Source of the DNA: CAWIVH01 sp963839475
Lineage (GTDB): Bacteria > Acidobacteriota > UBA6911
Direction: 5' to 3'
Assembly: GCA_963839475.1 (NCBI GenBank)
Contig: CAWIVH010000001.1
Location: 372,001-436,000, forward strand
DNA: 64,000 nt
The notes beneath the pieces are model-generated. The model ran no database searches, had not been told where the DNA came from, and saw only the letters and a list, made by a program, of their open reading frames with translations. Shown here in pieces: positions 45,066-54,616 of the stretch; positions within the stretch are counted from its first letter, which is position 1; each line of letters opens with the position of its first letter. A program made the translations under genes and the position numbers.

Positions 45066-46154
45066 ATGGCTGCTGAACCGATTATGCGAGACCGGGACAT
45101 GCCGGCTCCGGCCATAAAACTTGAGGGCCGGAAAGCGCGCATCAAGTTGGTGCGGAAATCTTTGCCGGATCGATCTCAGGTCTTTCGCCGCGTGGCTCAG
45201 GGATTGTTTGTCGCTCTGAACCTATACCTGGGAATCCACTTCTATCTTTGGGTGAGGCAATTCGAACCAGGCGGGCAATCCTGGAACCTCTCCCGGCCCG
45301 CCGGCGTCGAGGGTTGGCTGCCGATTGCCGGGCTGATGAATCTGAAACTTTTCCTGGTGACCGGCCGCATTCCTGCGATTCACCCGGCAGCAATGTTCCT
45401 GCTACTAGCATTTCTTTCGATGTCGGTGCTATTCCGCAAATCATTCTGCAGCTGGCTCTGTCCGATCGGAACTCTGGCGGAGGCGCTTTGGAAGTTTGGC
45501 CTGAGGATCCTGAAGTCCAATTGGGTGCTTCCTCGCTGGATGGACATTCCGCTGCGGGGATTGAAATATCTCCTGTTCGGCTTTTTCCTTTATGCGGTAC
45601 TGGGAATGCCCGCCGAGACCATCGAGGCATTTTTTGCCGGTCCGTACGGATTGGTCGCGGACGTGAAAATGCTGAATTTCTTCCGCCACCTTGGCCAGAC
45701 CGCGGCAATCACGATCGCCGTGATCTTCGGCCTTTCATTCCTTTACAGGAATTTCTGGTGCCGCTATCTCTGCCCCTACGGCGCACTGCTGGGACTGGCT
45801 TCCCTGTTGAGTCCGGCCAAAATCCGGCGCAATCCCAATCGATGCATCGACTGCACGAAATGCGCCGGGGCCTGCCCGTCACTGCTGCCAGTCGACCGTC
45901 TGGTGACCATCCGGTCTGCGGAGTGCACTGCTTGCCTGGAATGTGTGGCGGTTTGCCCGGCAGAGGATGCTCTGGAGTTTTCTTTTCCTAACAAACGCCG
46001 GATCCAACCATGGGGTCTGGCAGCGGCGATAACACTGCTATTTCTCGGCCTCGTGGGATATGCCAAATGGAGCGGCAACTGGAACACGCATATTCCAGAT
46101 CAGGTTTATCAAAACATCATCCCGCGAACCGACGAATTGGACCATCCCCGCTAG
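45066..46154 (+). CDS. NapH/NosR-type membrane 4Fe-4S protein
   Basis: 362 residues. Membrane helices near 38-56, 95-117, 150-170 and 205-228, plus a C-terminal one (~318-338). CSWLCPIG and CRYLCPYG are the CxxxCP motifs of NapH/NosR/CcoG-type proteins; two 4Fe-4S motifs follow, CIDCTKCAGACP and CTACLECVAVCP. It transfers electrons across or at the membrane. Downstream partner of hemerythrin by position (15-base gap), so it may supply electrons to the di-iron protein or a reductase. Confidence 0.88.
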   Translation: MAAEPIMRDRDMPAPAIKLEGRKARIKLVRKSLPDRSQVFRRVAQGLFVALNLYLGIHFYLWVRQFEPGGQSWNLSRPAGVEGWLPIAGLMNLKLFLVTGRIPAIHPAAMFLLLAFLSMSVLFRKSFCSWLCPIGTLAEALWKFGLRILKSNWVLPRWMDIPLRGLKYLLFGFFLYAVLGMPAETIEAFFAGPYGLVADVKMLNFFRHLGQTAAITIAVIFGLSFLYRNFWCRYLCPYGALLGLASLLSPAKIRRNPNRCIDCTKCAGACPSLLPVDRLVTIRSAECTACLECVAVCPAEDALEFSFPNKRRIQPWGLAAAITLLFLGLVGYAKWSGNWNTHIPDQVYQNIIPRTDELDHPR

Positions 46155-46307
46155 GGGATAATTACTTCCGGCGAAGCCGCGGGCAACTATGTCGGCGCCC
46201 AAAGCCATTTCCCGGAAGGATTTCTTCCCGGTCTGTCCCGATAAAATTGTGCCTCGCCTCATGGTATTGTCTCGGCTGAGCAGCAGAAGCACGCCGGCAT
46301 GTCAATT

Positions 46308-47234
46308 TCATGGGCGGGAGGAAAAATGCACGAAGGGAAAACACTCCGGGATGTGTGAATCCCACACACCATGCGGACTCCAGAACCAGCCTCCGGAATC
46401 CTCGGGCGAAGCCTTATATTGGTTGAAGCGCGAGAAATCAATGCGCCAGACATCTCCCTCCTGAGGGGGCAAGTTGCGCTGGTCCGCCTTGGCCAGCCAT
46501 TTCATTCCCGCCCACGGCAGGGCAAGTTCCACCGTCCAGCCGCGATCCCTGTCGGCAGCGTCGTTCAGAGTTCCATCCACGTGAACCGCCGTTTTCAGGC
46601 CGGGGAAGCGCCATCCCCAAGAACCCAGCCGTTTCCCCCGGGGATGGTTTTTAAAAGCTACCCCGTGGAATGGTCTCACCTTGGGATGGGTACGCCTAAA
46701 TTCCGGCACATCGGCGTACCCCCCTTTATCATAGGCATCCTCCCAGATGAAGAACACCTCATAGATCGTGTTCAGGGCGTTCAGCTCGAATTCGTAATAG
46801 GCATCCTTGCCGGCAATGAACAGTTCGACATCGTTGTTCTGGTAAATGTAGGAGCCGTATTCGGTGAGCGTAGCCGCGACATTCGGCTCCTCTAACCAAT
46901 AAGCGACATAGAGATTCTCTTCGTCCCAAAGGACCGCGGCGCGCGTGTCATACCTTGCCGGCTTTCCGGTGATGATATCGACGAATCGGGGAGAGCGGGG
47001 TGCTGTCTGCCAGGATTTTTCATCCAGCCGGCCGTCGATGCGGATAGGCTCGGCGATCTTGTACGCGGTGTAATGCGAGATCGTTTTCGGATCGCAAGGG
47101 AAAGGGACTCCCGCATCGGATGCGACCGGTGCGTTTTGCGGCTGCAGGAACGGGGAAACCCACAAAAGGGCCGCAAGAGATGCGAGCATGTATCTGAAAC
47201 GGTGTAATTGCCGCGCTCTCAAAGATCCCTCCAC
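46308..47234 (-). CDS. Secreted CBM9-like carbohydrate-binding protein
   Basis: 308 residues; hydrophobic signal segment at ~16-34. The body matches the CBM9-type DOMON-like fold: RIDGRLDEKSWQTAP, AAVLWDEENLYVAYWLEEP, NNDVELFIAGKDAYYEFELN and ELALPWAGM, ending WSPHGVWDSHIPECF. GTG 47234 follows GGAGG by five bases; an ATG at 47189 is possible. Binds sugars or haem in related proteins; here carbohydrate binding is the simplest guess, with no catalytic residues evident. Confidence 0.85.
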   Translation of the reverse strand: MEGSLRARQLHRFRYMLASLAALLWVSPFLQPQNAPVASDAGVPFPCDPKTISHYTAYKIAEPIRIDGRLDEKSWQTAPRSPRFVDIITGKPARYDTRAAVLWDEENLYVAYWLEEPNVAATLTEYGSYIYQNNDVELFIAGKDAYYEFELNALNTIYEVFFIWEDAYDKGGYADVPEFRRTHPKVRPFHGVAFKNHPRGKRLGSWGWRFPGLKTAVHVDGTLNDAADRDRGWTVELALPWAGMKWLAKADQRNLPPQEGDVWRIDFSRFNQYKASPEDSGGWFWSPHGVWDSHIPECFPFVHFSSRP

Positions 47235-47611
47235 GCATACCTCCGGATCGGGATTTTAGATGAGAATAGACTCTTCTCTCAAGGATAGATGGAGCCTCGG
47301 GGCTCCGGCGCATTATACCCTCGTCCCGCCGCAACGCCACAGCAACATGGGGGATAAATGAAGCCTGGACATGCAACAACTCAGGCCCAAGGGAATTCCC
47401 GGATTTGGGCTGAGCTATAGTGAATGGACCCACCGCTTGTCCCTGTCAGCACCCTTGTGCCGTTCTCCAAGAAAAGGCATTTCAGTGAGGCTTTATCAGG
47501 TGAATGCAGTCTGTTCTCTGGAATAGGATGTCACGCCAAGCCGATAATCGTGTTGCAGACGGCGAACGGTCGCATGGGTTAGGGTTGCATGAAAACGGGG
47601 AGCAACTTACT
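47235..47611. other. Divergent intergenic region
   Basis: 377 bases between the CBM9-like gene and the TGS-uridine kinase gene. It must contain both promoters. The kinase frame extends to 47504, but that extension is poorly composed and lacks a ribosome-binding site. No dyad or repeat stands out. Confidence 0.4.
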
Positions 47612-49387
47612 ATGTGCGCTATGGAGACCAAATCACACTCTCACTCCGGATTCAAAACCCGCCCGTCAAAAAGATCCCTGGTGAGGCCCGGGGCGGCGCG
47701 TCGAAAAGTGCAGGCCAGGCTTGAAGACGGAAGGATCTGGGAAGCTCCTCCCGGCACCCTGCTGAATGTGGTTCTCAAGAAAGCGGCCGGGAGATCTCCA
47801 CTGACACCGGTAGCGGCCATCGTGAACGGCAAGTTGAGGGAACTCACAGCCCCGCTCCTTATCGACAGCACTGTCCGCCCGCTGACCCTGGCGGACAGCG
47901 ACGGCATGCGCATTTATCGACGCTCGCTTTCTTTCCTGATGCTTACAGCGGCCGCTGAGATTTTTCCCGAAGCCGAAATCTACATCGAGCACTCGGCAAC
48001 TACGACCGGAGCATACTACTGCGAGGTTCGGGGCCGGCGCCCTTTTGATACGAAGGAGCTTCTCGCCATTTCCGAGAAGATGCGCGAGATCGCGGCTGCC
48101 GATGAACCAATCCGAGCAACTCAGGTTTCACGGGATGAGGCGATTTCCCTGTTCCAGGCCAGGGGTGAGGAAGACAAAGCGCGCCTTCTCGCTCACCGTG
48201 AGAAGCAGACCATTACGCTTCACGAACTGCGCGGGCGGAAGGATCATTTGGGCGGCTTCATGGTACCCTCCACCGGCTGTCTCAAGTCTTTTGCCCTCCA
48301 CATGAACCACGACGGATTCATGCTTCAGTTTCCGCACCAGAACCAGCCTACAGTCCTGCTGCCGATCAAACCCTACCCCAAGTTGTTTGCGGTTTTCGAG
48401 GAATCCGGGCACTGGCTGGACAGGCTCGGCATTCGGAATGCCGGAACATTGAACGACGCCATTATGGACGGTCGCCTGCCGGAAATTTCGCTTGTGGCCG
48501 AGGCGCTACACGAGGCCCGGATTGCCAGGATCGCCGCGGACATCGCTTCCCGCGGAGGCGGCATACGGGTCATCTGCATCGCGGGCCCTTCTTCCTCGGG
48601 AAAGACGACCTTTTCCAAGCGGCTGGCGGTTCAGCTGCTTGCCAACGGCCGTCGCCCCTTTCCTGTGTCGTTGGATGATTATTTTGTGGAGCGGGAGCGC
48701 ACGCCCAGGGATGAAAATAACGAATACAATTATGAGACGATCAAAGCGCTCGACCTGGACCTTTTTAACGAGCACCTGAAGCGTCTGATCGAAGGGTGCA
48801 AGGTGCAGCTGCCGCGTTACGTCTTTAAGACCGGCAAGAAGGAAGCCGGGCCCGTTATTACCCTGGACCGGAGGCACGTGGTTATTGTGGAGGGAATCCA
48901 TGGGTTGAATCCCCAGTTGATCCAGGGAGTGGAATCCGCGAAGGTCTACCGCATCTATGTTTCGGCGCTCACCCAATTGAACCTCGACCGGCACAGCCGC
49001 ATCAACACGACCGACTGCCGCCTGATCCGCCGCATCGTGCGGGATGCCGCCTACAGGGGCTACCAGGCTGCCGACACGCTCAAGCGATGGGGATCGGTGG
49101 TCGCGGGAGAAAAGCAGAACATCTTCCCGTTCCAGGAAAACAGCGATTCCATTTTCAACTCTGCCCTGGTCCACGAGTTTTCGATATTGCGGCCGCTGGC
49201 CGACCCTTTACTCCTGCAGGTGCGGCCGGACAACCCGAATTACCTGGAGGCGAACCGCCTGCTTGCCCTTCTCCAGTGGTTCCGCCCAGCGGCGCCCGGC
49301 CCTGTGCCGGACAACTCGATCCTCCGGGAATTCATCGGCGGCTCCATTCTTGAAAACTTCAGGATCTGGCACTACAGGCAGGCCTGA
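47612..49387 (+). CDS. TGS-domain nucleoside (uridine) kinase
   Basis: About 591 residues. N-terminal TGS domain (~35-105), then a threonyl-tRNA-synthetase-like second domain with the FPEAEIYIEHS and YYCEVRG segments, then a P-loop kinase (GPSSSGKTTFSKRLA near residue 330; SLDDYFVERE; IVEGIHGLNP). This TGS-ThrRS2-uridine kinase fusion is a known bacterial family of unclear substrate (uridine kinase or phosphoribulokinase-like). GGGGAG lies nine bases before ATG 47612; the upstream start at 47504 is less likely. Confidence 0.88.
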   Translation: MCAMETKSHSHSGFKTRPSKRSLVRPGAARRKVQARLEDGRIWEAPPGTLLNVVLKKAAGRSPLTPVAAIVNGKLRELTAPLLIDSTVRPLTLADSDGMRIYRRSLSFLMLTAAAEIFPEAEIYIEHSATTTGAYYCEVRGRRPFDTKELLAISEKMREIAAADEPIRATQVSRDEAISLFQARGEEDKARLLAHREKQTITLHELRGRKDHLGGFMVPSTGCLKSFALHMNHDGFMLQFPHQNQPTVLLPIKPYPKLFAVFEESGHWLDRLGIRNAGTLNDAIMDGRLPEISLVAEALHEARIARIAADIASRGGGIRVICIAGPSSSGKTTFSKRLAVQLLANGRRPFPVSLDDYFVERERTPRDENNEYNYETIKALDLDLFNEHLKRLIEGCKVQLPRYVFKTGKKEAGPVITLDRRHVVIVEGIHGLNPQLIQGVESAKVYRIYVSALTQLNLDRHSRINTTDCRLIRRIVRDAAYRGYQAADTLKRWGSVVAGEKQNIFPFQENSDSIFNSALVHEFSILRPLADPLLLQVRPDNPNYLEANRLLALLQWFRPAAPGPVPDNSILREFIGGSILENFRIWHYRQA

Positions 49388-49452
49388 CTCGGCGGCCGGC
49401 GGCTTGCTTGAGAGGCTCAGAAAACGAAGGGGGCTGAGATCATGATCCAGCC

Positions 49453-50166
49453 ATGCTCGCTTCTATGAACAACCTGGGCAAGAGCGAACCGGACCGAAAA
49501 CTTTTCGTCGTCATTCCCGCCTATAACGAGGCGACGATCATCCATCAGACTATTTGCAGGCTCAGGCGTGACTACGAAAACGTGGTCGTCGTCGATGACG
49601 GCTCAACTGATCCGACCGCTTCCGAAGCCGCAAAGGCGGGTGCGTTCGTTCTGCGGCATATCATAAATCGCGGCCAGGGCGCCGCCTTGAAAACCGGGAT
49701 TGATTTTGCCCTTCTTCACCAGGCTGATATCATCGTCACCTTCGATGCCGACGGACAGCACCGGGTCGAGGATATCGAGGCATTGGCATCCCCGATCGTT
49801 GCAGGCAAATGTGATGTGGTGCTGGGTTCGCGGTTTCTGTATTCAGCGGGTGAGGTCCCTTGGTTCCGCAGAATAACCCTGAAAGCGGGGACATGGTTCA
49901 CTCGCCTGTTTTCAGGAATCAAGGTTACCGACACCCACAACGGATTTCGCGCTTTTTCGCGGAAAGCGGCGCAGTTGATTCGGATCCGCCAGGACAAAAT
50001 GGCTCACGCTTCGGAAATCCTGGACGAGATCGGCCGGCTGGGGCTGCCCTTCCGCGAAATACCGACGAAGATTCTTTACACCGAATATTCCCGGAGAAAG
50101 GGGCAGCGGTTTTCCGCCGGCTTCCGGATCCTCTGGGACTATTTCATCGGGAAATCGGAGCGCTGA
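49453..50166 (+). CDS. Family 2 glycosyltransferase (polyprenyl-phosphate sugar type)
   Basis: 237 residues: VIPAYNEATIIHQTI, VVVDDGSTDPT, NRGQGAALKTGID, TFDADGQH (DxD-like metal site), DTHNGFRAFSRKAA. It resembles DPM1/DPG synthases that load a sugar onto polyprenyl phosphate. No membrane helix. One base before a DUF2304 gene, followed by a methyltransferase; this trio is a common polysaccharide or lipid-sugar cluster. Confidence 0.92.
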   Translation: MLASMNNLGKSEPDRKLFVVIPAYNEATIIHQTICRLRRDYENVVVVDDGSTDPTASEAAKAGAFVLRHIINRGQGAALKTGIDFALLHQADIIVTFDADGQHRVEDIEALASPIVAGKCDVVLGSRFLYSAGEVPWFRRITLKAGTWFTRLFSGIKVTDTHNGFRAFSRKAAQLIRIRQDKMAHASEILDEIGRLGLPFREIPTKILYTEYSRRKGQRFSAGFRILWDYFIGKSER

Positions 50167-50167
50167 A

Positions 50168-50509
50168 ATGCTTCTCATTCAGATCATCATCGTACTTTGG
50201 GCTGTATATGCCGCCGGTCGGGCCTACTTGAGATTCAGGCAGCGGACGATCGGAGCGGCGGAACTCCTGATATGGGCTGGTTTCTGGATCGCTGTCGGAG
50301 CCGCGGTGCTGCAGCCGAACCTGTTCCAAGAACTGGCTCGGGCACTGGGAGTCGGCCGGGGTGCTGATGCCGTTTTTTACCTGGCTCTGGTCGGGTTAAG
50401 CTACGCTTTTTTCAAGCTCTATTTGAAGCTCCGCAGCCTCGAACAACAGATCACGCTGCTGGTCCGGCAGATGGCGCTGCACCCGGATGGGCGCAGAAAA
50501 GATGAATAA
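50168..50509 (+). CDS. DUF2304 small membrane protein
   Basis: 113 residues, three hydrophobic segments (~3-17, ~38-52, ~62-83) and a cytoplasmic tail (LRSLEQQITLLVRQMALHP). Matches DUF2304, which is usually next to DPM-type glycosyltransferases and probably anchors or regulates them. Starts one base after the glycosyltransferase stop region and overlaps the methyltransferase start by eight bases. Confidence 0.85.
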   Translation: MLLIQIIIVLWAVYAAGRAYLRFRQRTIGAAELLIWAGFWIAVGAAVLQPNLFQELARALGVGRGADAVFYLALVGLSYAFFKLYLKLRSLEQQITLLVRQMALHPDGRRKDE

Positions 50510-51404
50510 TCAGGCAAAAAATTCAAAGAATTTGAGCCCGGGCAAGGAACTTCCGGCATCATGCCCCGTCTGCAGTTTTGCCGGTGAAGCCGAACACCTG
50601 TACCGCAAATCAGGTTGCCCGATAGTGCGCTGCTCATGTTGTTCGCTGGTCCGAGTCGCACCGGAATCCGGCCTTGCAGAATCTGCCCGGGGAATTTACA
50701 GCGGGGAATATTTCGAGGGCGGCAGGTCGGATGGCTACGCAAATTACGGCCATAGCGAAGAAACCTTGCGGGGGCAGGCCAGGCAGTTGCTCATGGTTCT
50801 GAGACGCTACGCCCCTGAAGGATTTCTGCTTGAAGTCGGCTGCGCTTACGGATTCTTTCTGATGGAGGCCAGCCGCTATTATTGCGTCCGGGGAATTGAA
50901 ATCAGTCCGCATGCAGCAGCCGAAGCCGTGCGTCGCGGGCTTGACGTATTCACAGGAGACATCCTTTCCGCCCCGCTGCCTGATTCTCCCCTGGATGTAG
51001 TTTGTCTTTTTGACTGCATCGAACACCTGGCTGAGCCGGTAGCCGCCATGGAACGAATTCATGGCGCAATGCGGGAAGGGGCTATCCTGGCATTAACAAC
51101 GGGAGATATCAGGAGCATATTCGCACGGATCTGCGGGAGCCGTTGGCGCCTCATGACGCCTCCGCAGCATCTCTTTTTTTTCTCCGCGCGGACCATCCGG
51201 CTCCTGTTGGAAAAAACCGGATTTGAGGTAGCGAGCATCCGCTATCCCTGGAAAATAGTGCCGTGGAGCCTGATGCTTTACCAGGTCAGTCCATCACTCC
51301 ATAGGATGCTCGGCCGGCTCGGAAAGGTGCCGTTAGGCATCCCGGTGAATCTGTTTGATGCTATGCTGGTAATCGCGAGGAAACCAGGCACTGGCTCAAA
51401 ATGA
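50502..51404 (+). CDS. Class I SAM methyltransferase with N-terminal zinc ribbon
   Basis: 300 residues. N-terminal cysteines CPVC and CSCC (~17-20 and ~41-44) form a probable zinc ribbon. Methyltransferase core: FLLEVGCAYGFFLMEASR (motif I), GIEISPHAA, DVVCLFDCIEHLAEP, PPQHLFFFS. Often acts on sugars or lipid-linked glycans. Overlaps the DUF2304 gene by eight bases, so it is part of the same operon. Confidence 0.9.
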   Translation: MNNQAKNSKNLSPGKELPASCPVCSFAGEAEHLYRKSGCPIVRCSCCSLVRVAPESGLAESARGIYSGEYFEGGRSDGYANYGHSEETLRGQARQLLMVLRRYAPEGFLLEVGCAYGFFLMEASRYYCVRGIEISPHAAAEAVRRGLDVFTGDILSAPLPDSPLDVVCLFDCIEHLAEPVAAMERIHGAMREGAILALTTGDIRSIFARICGSRWRLMTPPQHLFFFSARTIRLLLEKTGFEVASIRYPWKIVPWSLMLYQVSPSLHRMLGRLGKVPLGIPVNLFDAMLVIARKPGTGSK

Positions 51405-51479
51405 AGCTCACATTAGGATTGAGCGCGGCACGGGGAAAGCCTATCATTCCAAGCTTTATTCCTAAATTTAGAGGCACTG

Positions 51480-52088
51480 GTGCAAATTATTCATCGAATT
51501 AGCCATTTCTTGGCGCTTATGGGCTTGCCGGGACTGCTGGCTATCGCTTTCCTGGATTCTGCCGCGATGCCACTTTCAGGGGGGCCGGATGCCGTGGTTC
51601 TTCTCCTTGCCTGGCAAAGACCGGGGCTGGGCTTTGTTGCTGCGGCTGTGGGAGCTGTGGGATCGATGCTGGGGTGCCTGGTTTTATACACCATAGGCCT
51701 GCGGAGCGGCGAAAAGGCGCTCACTCGCTTCAGCCCCCACAAAATTGAATGGGTAAAAGGCAAGATGCGGCGGAATGGCATTTTGGCTGTGATGGCGGCC
51801 GTCGTGGCTCCGCCCCCCTTCCCCACCAAACTGGTGGTTCTCGCGGCCGGGGTTTGCCGCACGGGAAAAACCCGGTTCGCCGGTGCCGTATTCGCCGGAA
51901 GGTTCCTGAGATATGCGACTGTGGCCTTGCTGGGTGCTCAGGTGGGATTCCGCACCTCGGAGGTCCTCATGGATAACTTGCCGGTTATCACGCTGCTGCT
52001 GATCGGCGGGATGCTACTCTTCTACCTGGTGCGTGCTCACTACAGCACGGAAAAGTCACTGGGCAGCCAGCTTCGATCCATCCATTAG
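51480..52088 (+). CDS. DedA/VTT-family membrane protein
   Basis: 202 residues, helices at ~10-25, ~45-67, ~90-115, ~135-155 and ~165-185. The conserved VTT regions are LPGLLAIAFLDSAAMPLSGG, VGAVGSMLGCLVLYTIG and AGRFLRYATVALLG. DedA proteins move lipid carriers such as undecaprenyl phosphate across the membrane, fitting the upstream lipid-sugar genes. The start is GTG 51480 behind AGAGG; an ATG at 51519 is possible. Confidence 0.87.
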   Translation: MQIIHRISHFLALMGLPGLLAIAFLDSAAMPLSGGPDAVVLLLAWQRPGLGFVAAAVGAVGSMLGCLVLYTIGLRSGEKALTRFSPHKIEWVKGKMRRNGILAVMAAVVAPPPFPTKLVVLAAGVCRTGKTRFAGAVFAGRFLRYATVALLGAQVGFRTSEVLMDNLPVITLLLIGGMLLFYLVRAHYSTEKSLGSQLRSIH

Positions 52089-52107
52089 AGTCACACCTCA
52101 TGTAGAT

Positions 52108-52135
52108 AGGCGGCAGGCCCATCGCATGGCCGCCT
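52108..52135 (+). terminator. Weak terminator-like hairpin
   Basis: 7-bp stem AGGCGGC (52108-52114) with GCCGCCT (52129-52135), then GGGTTTC. It follows the dedA-type stop by 20 bases. The poor T run makes termination uncertain. Confidence 0.35.
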
Positions 52136-52372
52136 GGGTTTCAGCCCAAAGCGTTTCAAGCTAATCAGAATATGTCCGAACGAATGCTGGGGGATTTCCG
52201 GTTTTTCAAAGTTTTTTGCTGCAACTGCAAATCAGCTTGGCAGTCTGCGGCCCATGTGGAATGGGCTTCCTCATCTTCCATGAGGGTCGGGTTCAGCCGT
52301 TCCGCTGTTGGTAACGGATCCGGCGCCACACAAGGGATGGTAGCCGGCCAGACAATCGGCGCCTGATTTGAT

Positions 52373-54574
52373 TCAGTGGCTGGTTTCACGATAGGGATGA
52401 CCCGACTTGAAGAGTTGGCTCCTCATTTCGATTTCACGGGCCAGGGCCTGATCGCCCGAAGCCAAAGCCAAAGCTTCAGCCTTTTCCTCGATTTTGACGG
52501 CGTCGTCAAACCGGCCTTTGGAAGCGTAGGCCTCGGCCAGAGTGTCGAAAATCACCGGATCGGGATTGCCTCTTAGTTCAATGGCTCTTTCCGCCAGTGC
52601 AACCGCCTCATCGGCATCTCGTTCCGTTCCATCCGGCGCGGCTGCAAGGATCCAGGCAAGATCATTCAAAGCATCCGGCCAATCCGGCTTGAGCCTTATC
52701 GCCTCCTGCAATTGAGTTATGGATTCAGTGAGTTTGTGACCGCGAAGAAGTGCGATTCCGAAGTGATAATGGAAGTCCGGATTATCGGGCCTGGCGCGCA
52801 CGGCTGCTGCATAAAACGGCAGAGCCTCTTCCAGCTTTCCGGCTCCTACCAGAATCAGAGCCAGTCTTTCATTGGCTTCCGGATAAAGAGGCCGGAGCTT
52901 GATTGCCTCGCGGAACTGCTCCATTGCAGGTTCCAGATTTCCCTCGGCGTAGAAAAGATTTCCGAGGTTGTAGCGGGCCTCCGGAAACTGCCGTCTGAGC
53001 CCTAAAGCGGCAAGGTAATGCTCCTTGGCTTCAGGAAGCCGGCCGAGGGCCGCCAATTCAACACCGATCCCGTTGTGCGCCTCCGGATGATCAGGTTCCA
53101 GCTTGAGAGCCGCCTGAAATTGCTGCACGGCTTCGACCTTGTTGTTTTGCAGGGCAGCAATCAAACCCAGATTGGCATAAATGTCCGCCACACCGCGATT
53201 TCGCACCATAAAATCCCGGTACAGCGCCGCCGCCGAATCGAGGTCGCCGCTGGCGACCAGGGAGGCGCCGTAATTTAAATAGGCCAATTCATTGTCGCCG
53301 GTAACCTGGATCGCCCTCTTAAAGAGCGTAAGATTGTTTTTCCAATAACCTGTTTGGACAAAGGTAAGAACACCCATGCCGCATATGGTGGCAGCGGCCG
53401 TGAAGGCAAGGGCCCAGCGCCCGATCTTGAGTTGGCGGGAGATGTCCCCGGCAGACCAGACCACCATTATCGACAGTCCGATTAAGGGTATGTAAGTATA
53501 TCGATCGGCCATCGTCTGTTCACCAACCTGAACCAGCCCGATGACCGGCACGAGCGTCCCCAGATACCACAACCAGCCCGATGCCAGGTAAGGGTGCCGC
53601 CGCCCGAATCGAACTACGATCATGGTGATGCAAGCCAGCAGCCCGCCGGCGAGCAGCAGGTCCGTCAGATTGTGTGACCCGCTCCGCGGATAGAAAACGG
53701 CCAGATCCGAAGGCCAGAGTGCCTTGCGGATGTACCCGGCATAAGAAATCAGCGAATTGGCCGCCCGATCGCCAAGAGGAAACCGGCGCATCGACATGAC
53801 GGATCCGCCTTGCCGTTGAGCCGTATAGGTGACGATGCTGGAAAGTGCCGACAACAATAGCATCGGCGCCTTTTCCACAAGAATCATGATCGCTGGGTGC
53901 CAGGGGCGCGCAGCAATACGGGCCGACGAATGACCGCCGCGAACCGCCTTTTCCGGAGCGGCTGCGCTCCATCGATTCAGCGGCCAGTAATCTAAAAGCA
54001 GGAAAACAAAGGGAAGGGTCACCAGCATCGGCTTCGCCGTCAACCCCAAGGCGAAGGTGGCAAGCATCAGAAAATAATACCCGCGATGCCGATTACGGAC
54101 ATAGCGCACGTAAAAAAGTGTCGCAGCCATCCAGAATAGAGCGCTCAGCACGTCTTTCCGCTCTGAAACCCAAACCACGGATTCCACGTGCAGCGGGTGC
54201 AACGCAAATATTGCTGCCACGCCGGCACTTCGACGCAGCGCTCCAGTCATTTCGTGTAGCAACTGAAATAGCAGGAGTGTGGAAACCAAGTGCAGCAGAA
54301 GATTCGTGAAATGGTGCCCCGCCGGGTTCATGCCGTAGATCCCGCAATCGAGCATGTGCGAGATCCAGGTCAGGGGGTGCCAATTCGACTGATCCATGGT
54401 ACCCAGGGCCCAGATTAAACCCTGGCGTGTCAATCCTCCCTGGACCTGCGGATTCTGCGTTACATACCCGGGATCATCGAAATTGGTGAATCCAAGGGAG
54501 AATATCTGCCCGTAGGCGCCAAAAACACACAGCACAAGAAGAATGCAGGCTATACTTTTTTCGCTTATATGCAT
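52373..54574 (-). CDS. TMTC-like membrane protein with C-terminal TPR repeats
   Basis: 733 residues. Residues 1-400 hold about ten hydrophobic helices with GFTNFDDPGYVTQNP, SNWHPLTWISHMLDC and WVSERKDVLSALFW, motifs of TMTC/DUF1736 proteins and distantly of PMT-type O-glycosyltransferases (the early acidic pair DD in NFDDPGY is a candidate catalytic site). Residues ~405-690 are six to eight TPR units. Likely transfers sugar from a lipid carrier to exported proteins. Convergent with the dedA operon. Confidence 0.85.
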   Translation of the reverse strand: MHISEKSIACILLVLCVFGAYGQIFSLGFTNFDDPGYVTQNPQVQGGLTRQGLIWALGTMDQSNWHPLTWISHMLDCGIYGMNPAGHHFTNLLLHLVSTLLLFQLLHEMTGALRRSAGVAAIFALHPLHVESVVWVSERKDVLSALFWMAATLFYVRYVRNRHRGYYFLMLATFALGLTAKPMLVTLPFVFLLLDYWPLNRWSAAAPEKAVRGGHSSARIAARPWHPAIMILVEKAPMLLLSALSSIVTYTAQRQGGSVMSMRRFPLGDRAANSLISYAGYIRKALWPSDLAVFYPRSGSHNLTDLLLAGGLLACITMIVVRFGRRHPYLASGWLWYLGTLVPVIGLVQVGEQTMADRYTYIPLIGLSIMVVWSAGDISRQLKIGRWALAFTAAATICGMGVLTFVQTGYWKNNLTLFKRAIQVTGDNELAYLNYGASLVASGDLDSAAALYRDFMVRNRGVADIYANLGLIAALQNNKVEAVQQFQAALKLEPDHPEAHNGIGVELAALGRLPEAKEHYLAALGLRRQFPEARYNLGNLFYAEGNLEPAMEQFREAIKLRPLYPEANERLALILVGAGKLEEALPFYAAAVRARPDNPDFHYHFGIALLRGHKLTESITQLQEAIRLKPDWPDALNDLAWILAAAPDGTERDADEAVALAERAIELRGNPDPVIFDTLAEAYASKGRFDDAVKIEEKAEALALASGDQALAREIEMRSQLFKSGHPYRETSH

Positions 54575-54616
54575 TGCCGGTCTGAAATATTACCGAATGC
54601 TGATGTCAATACAAGA

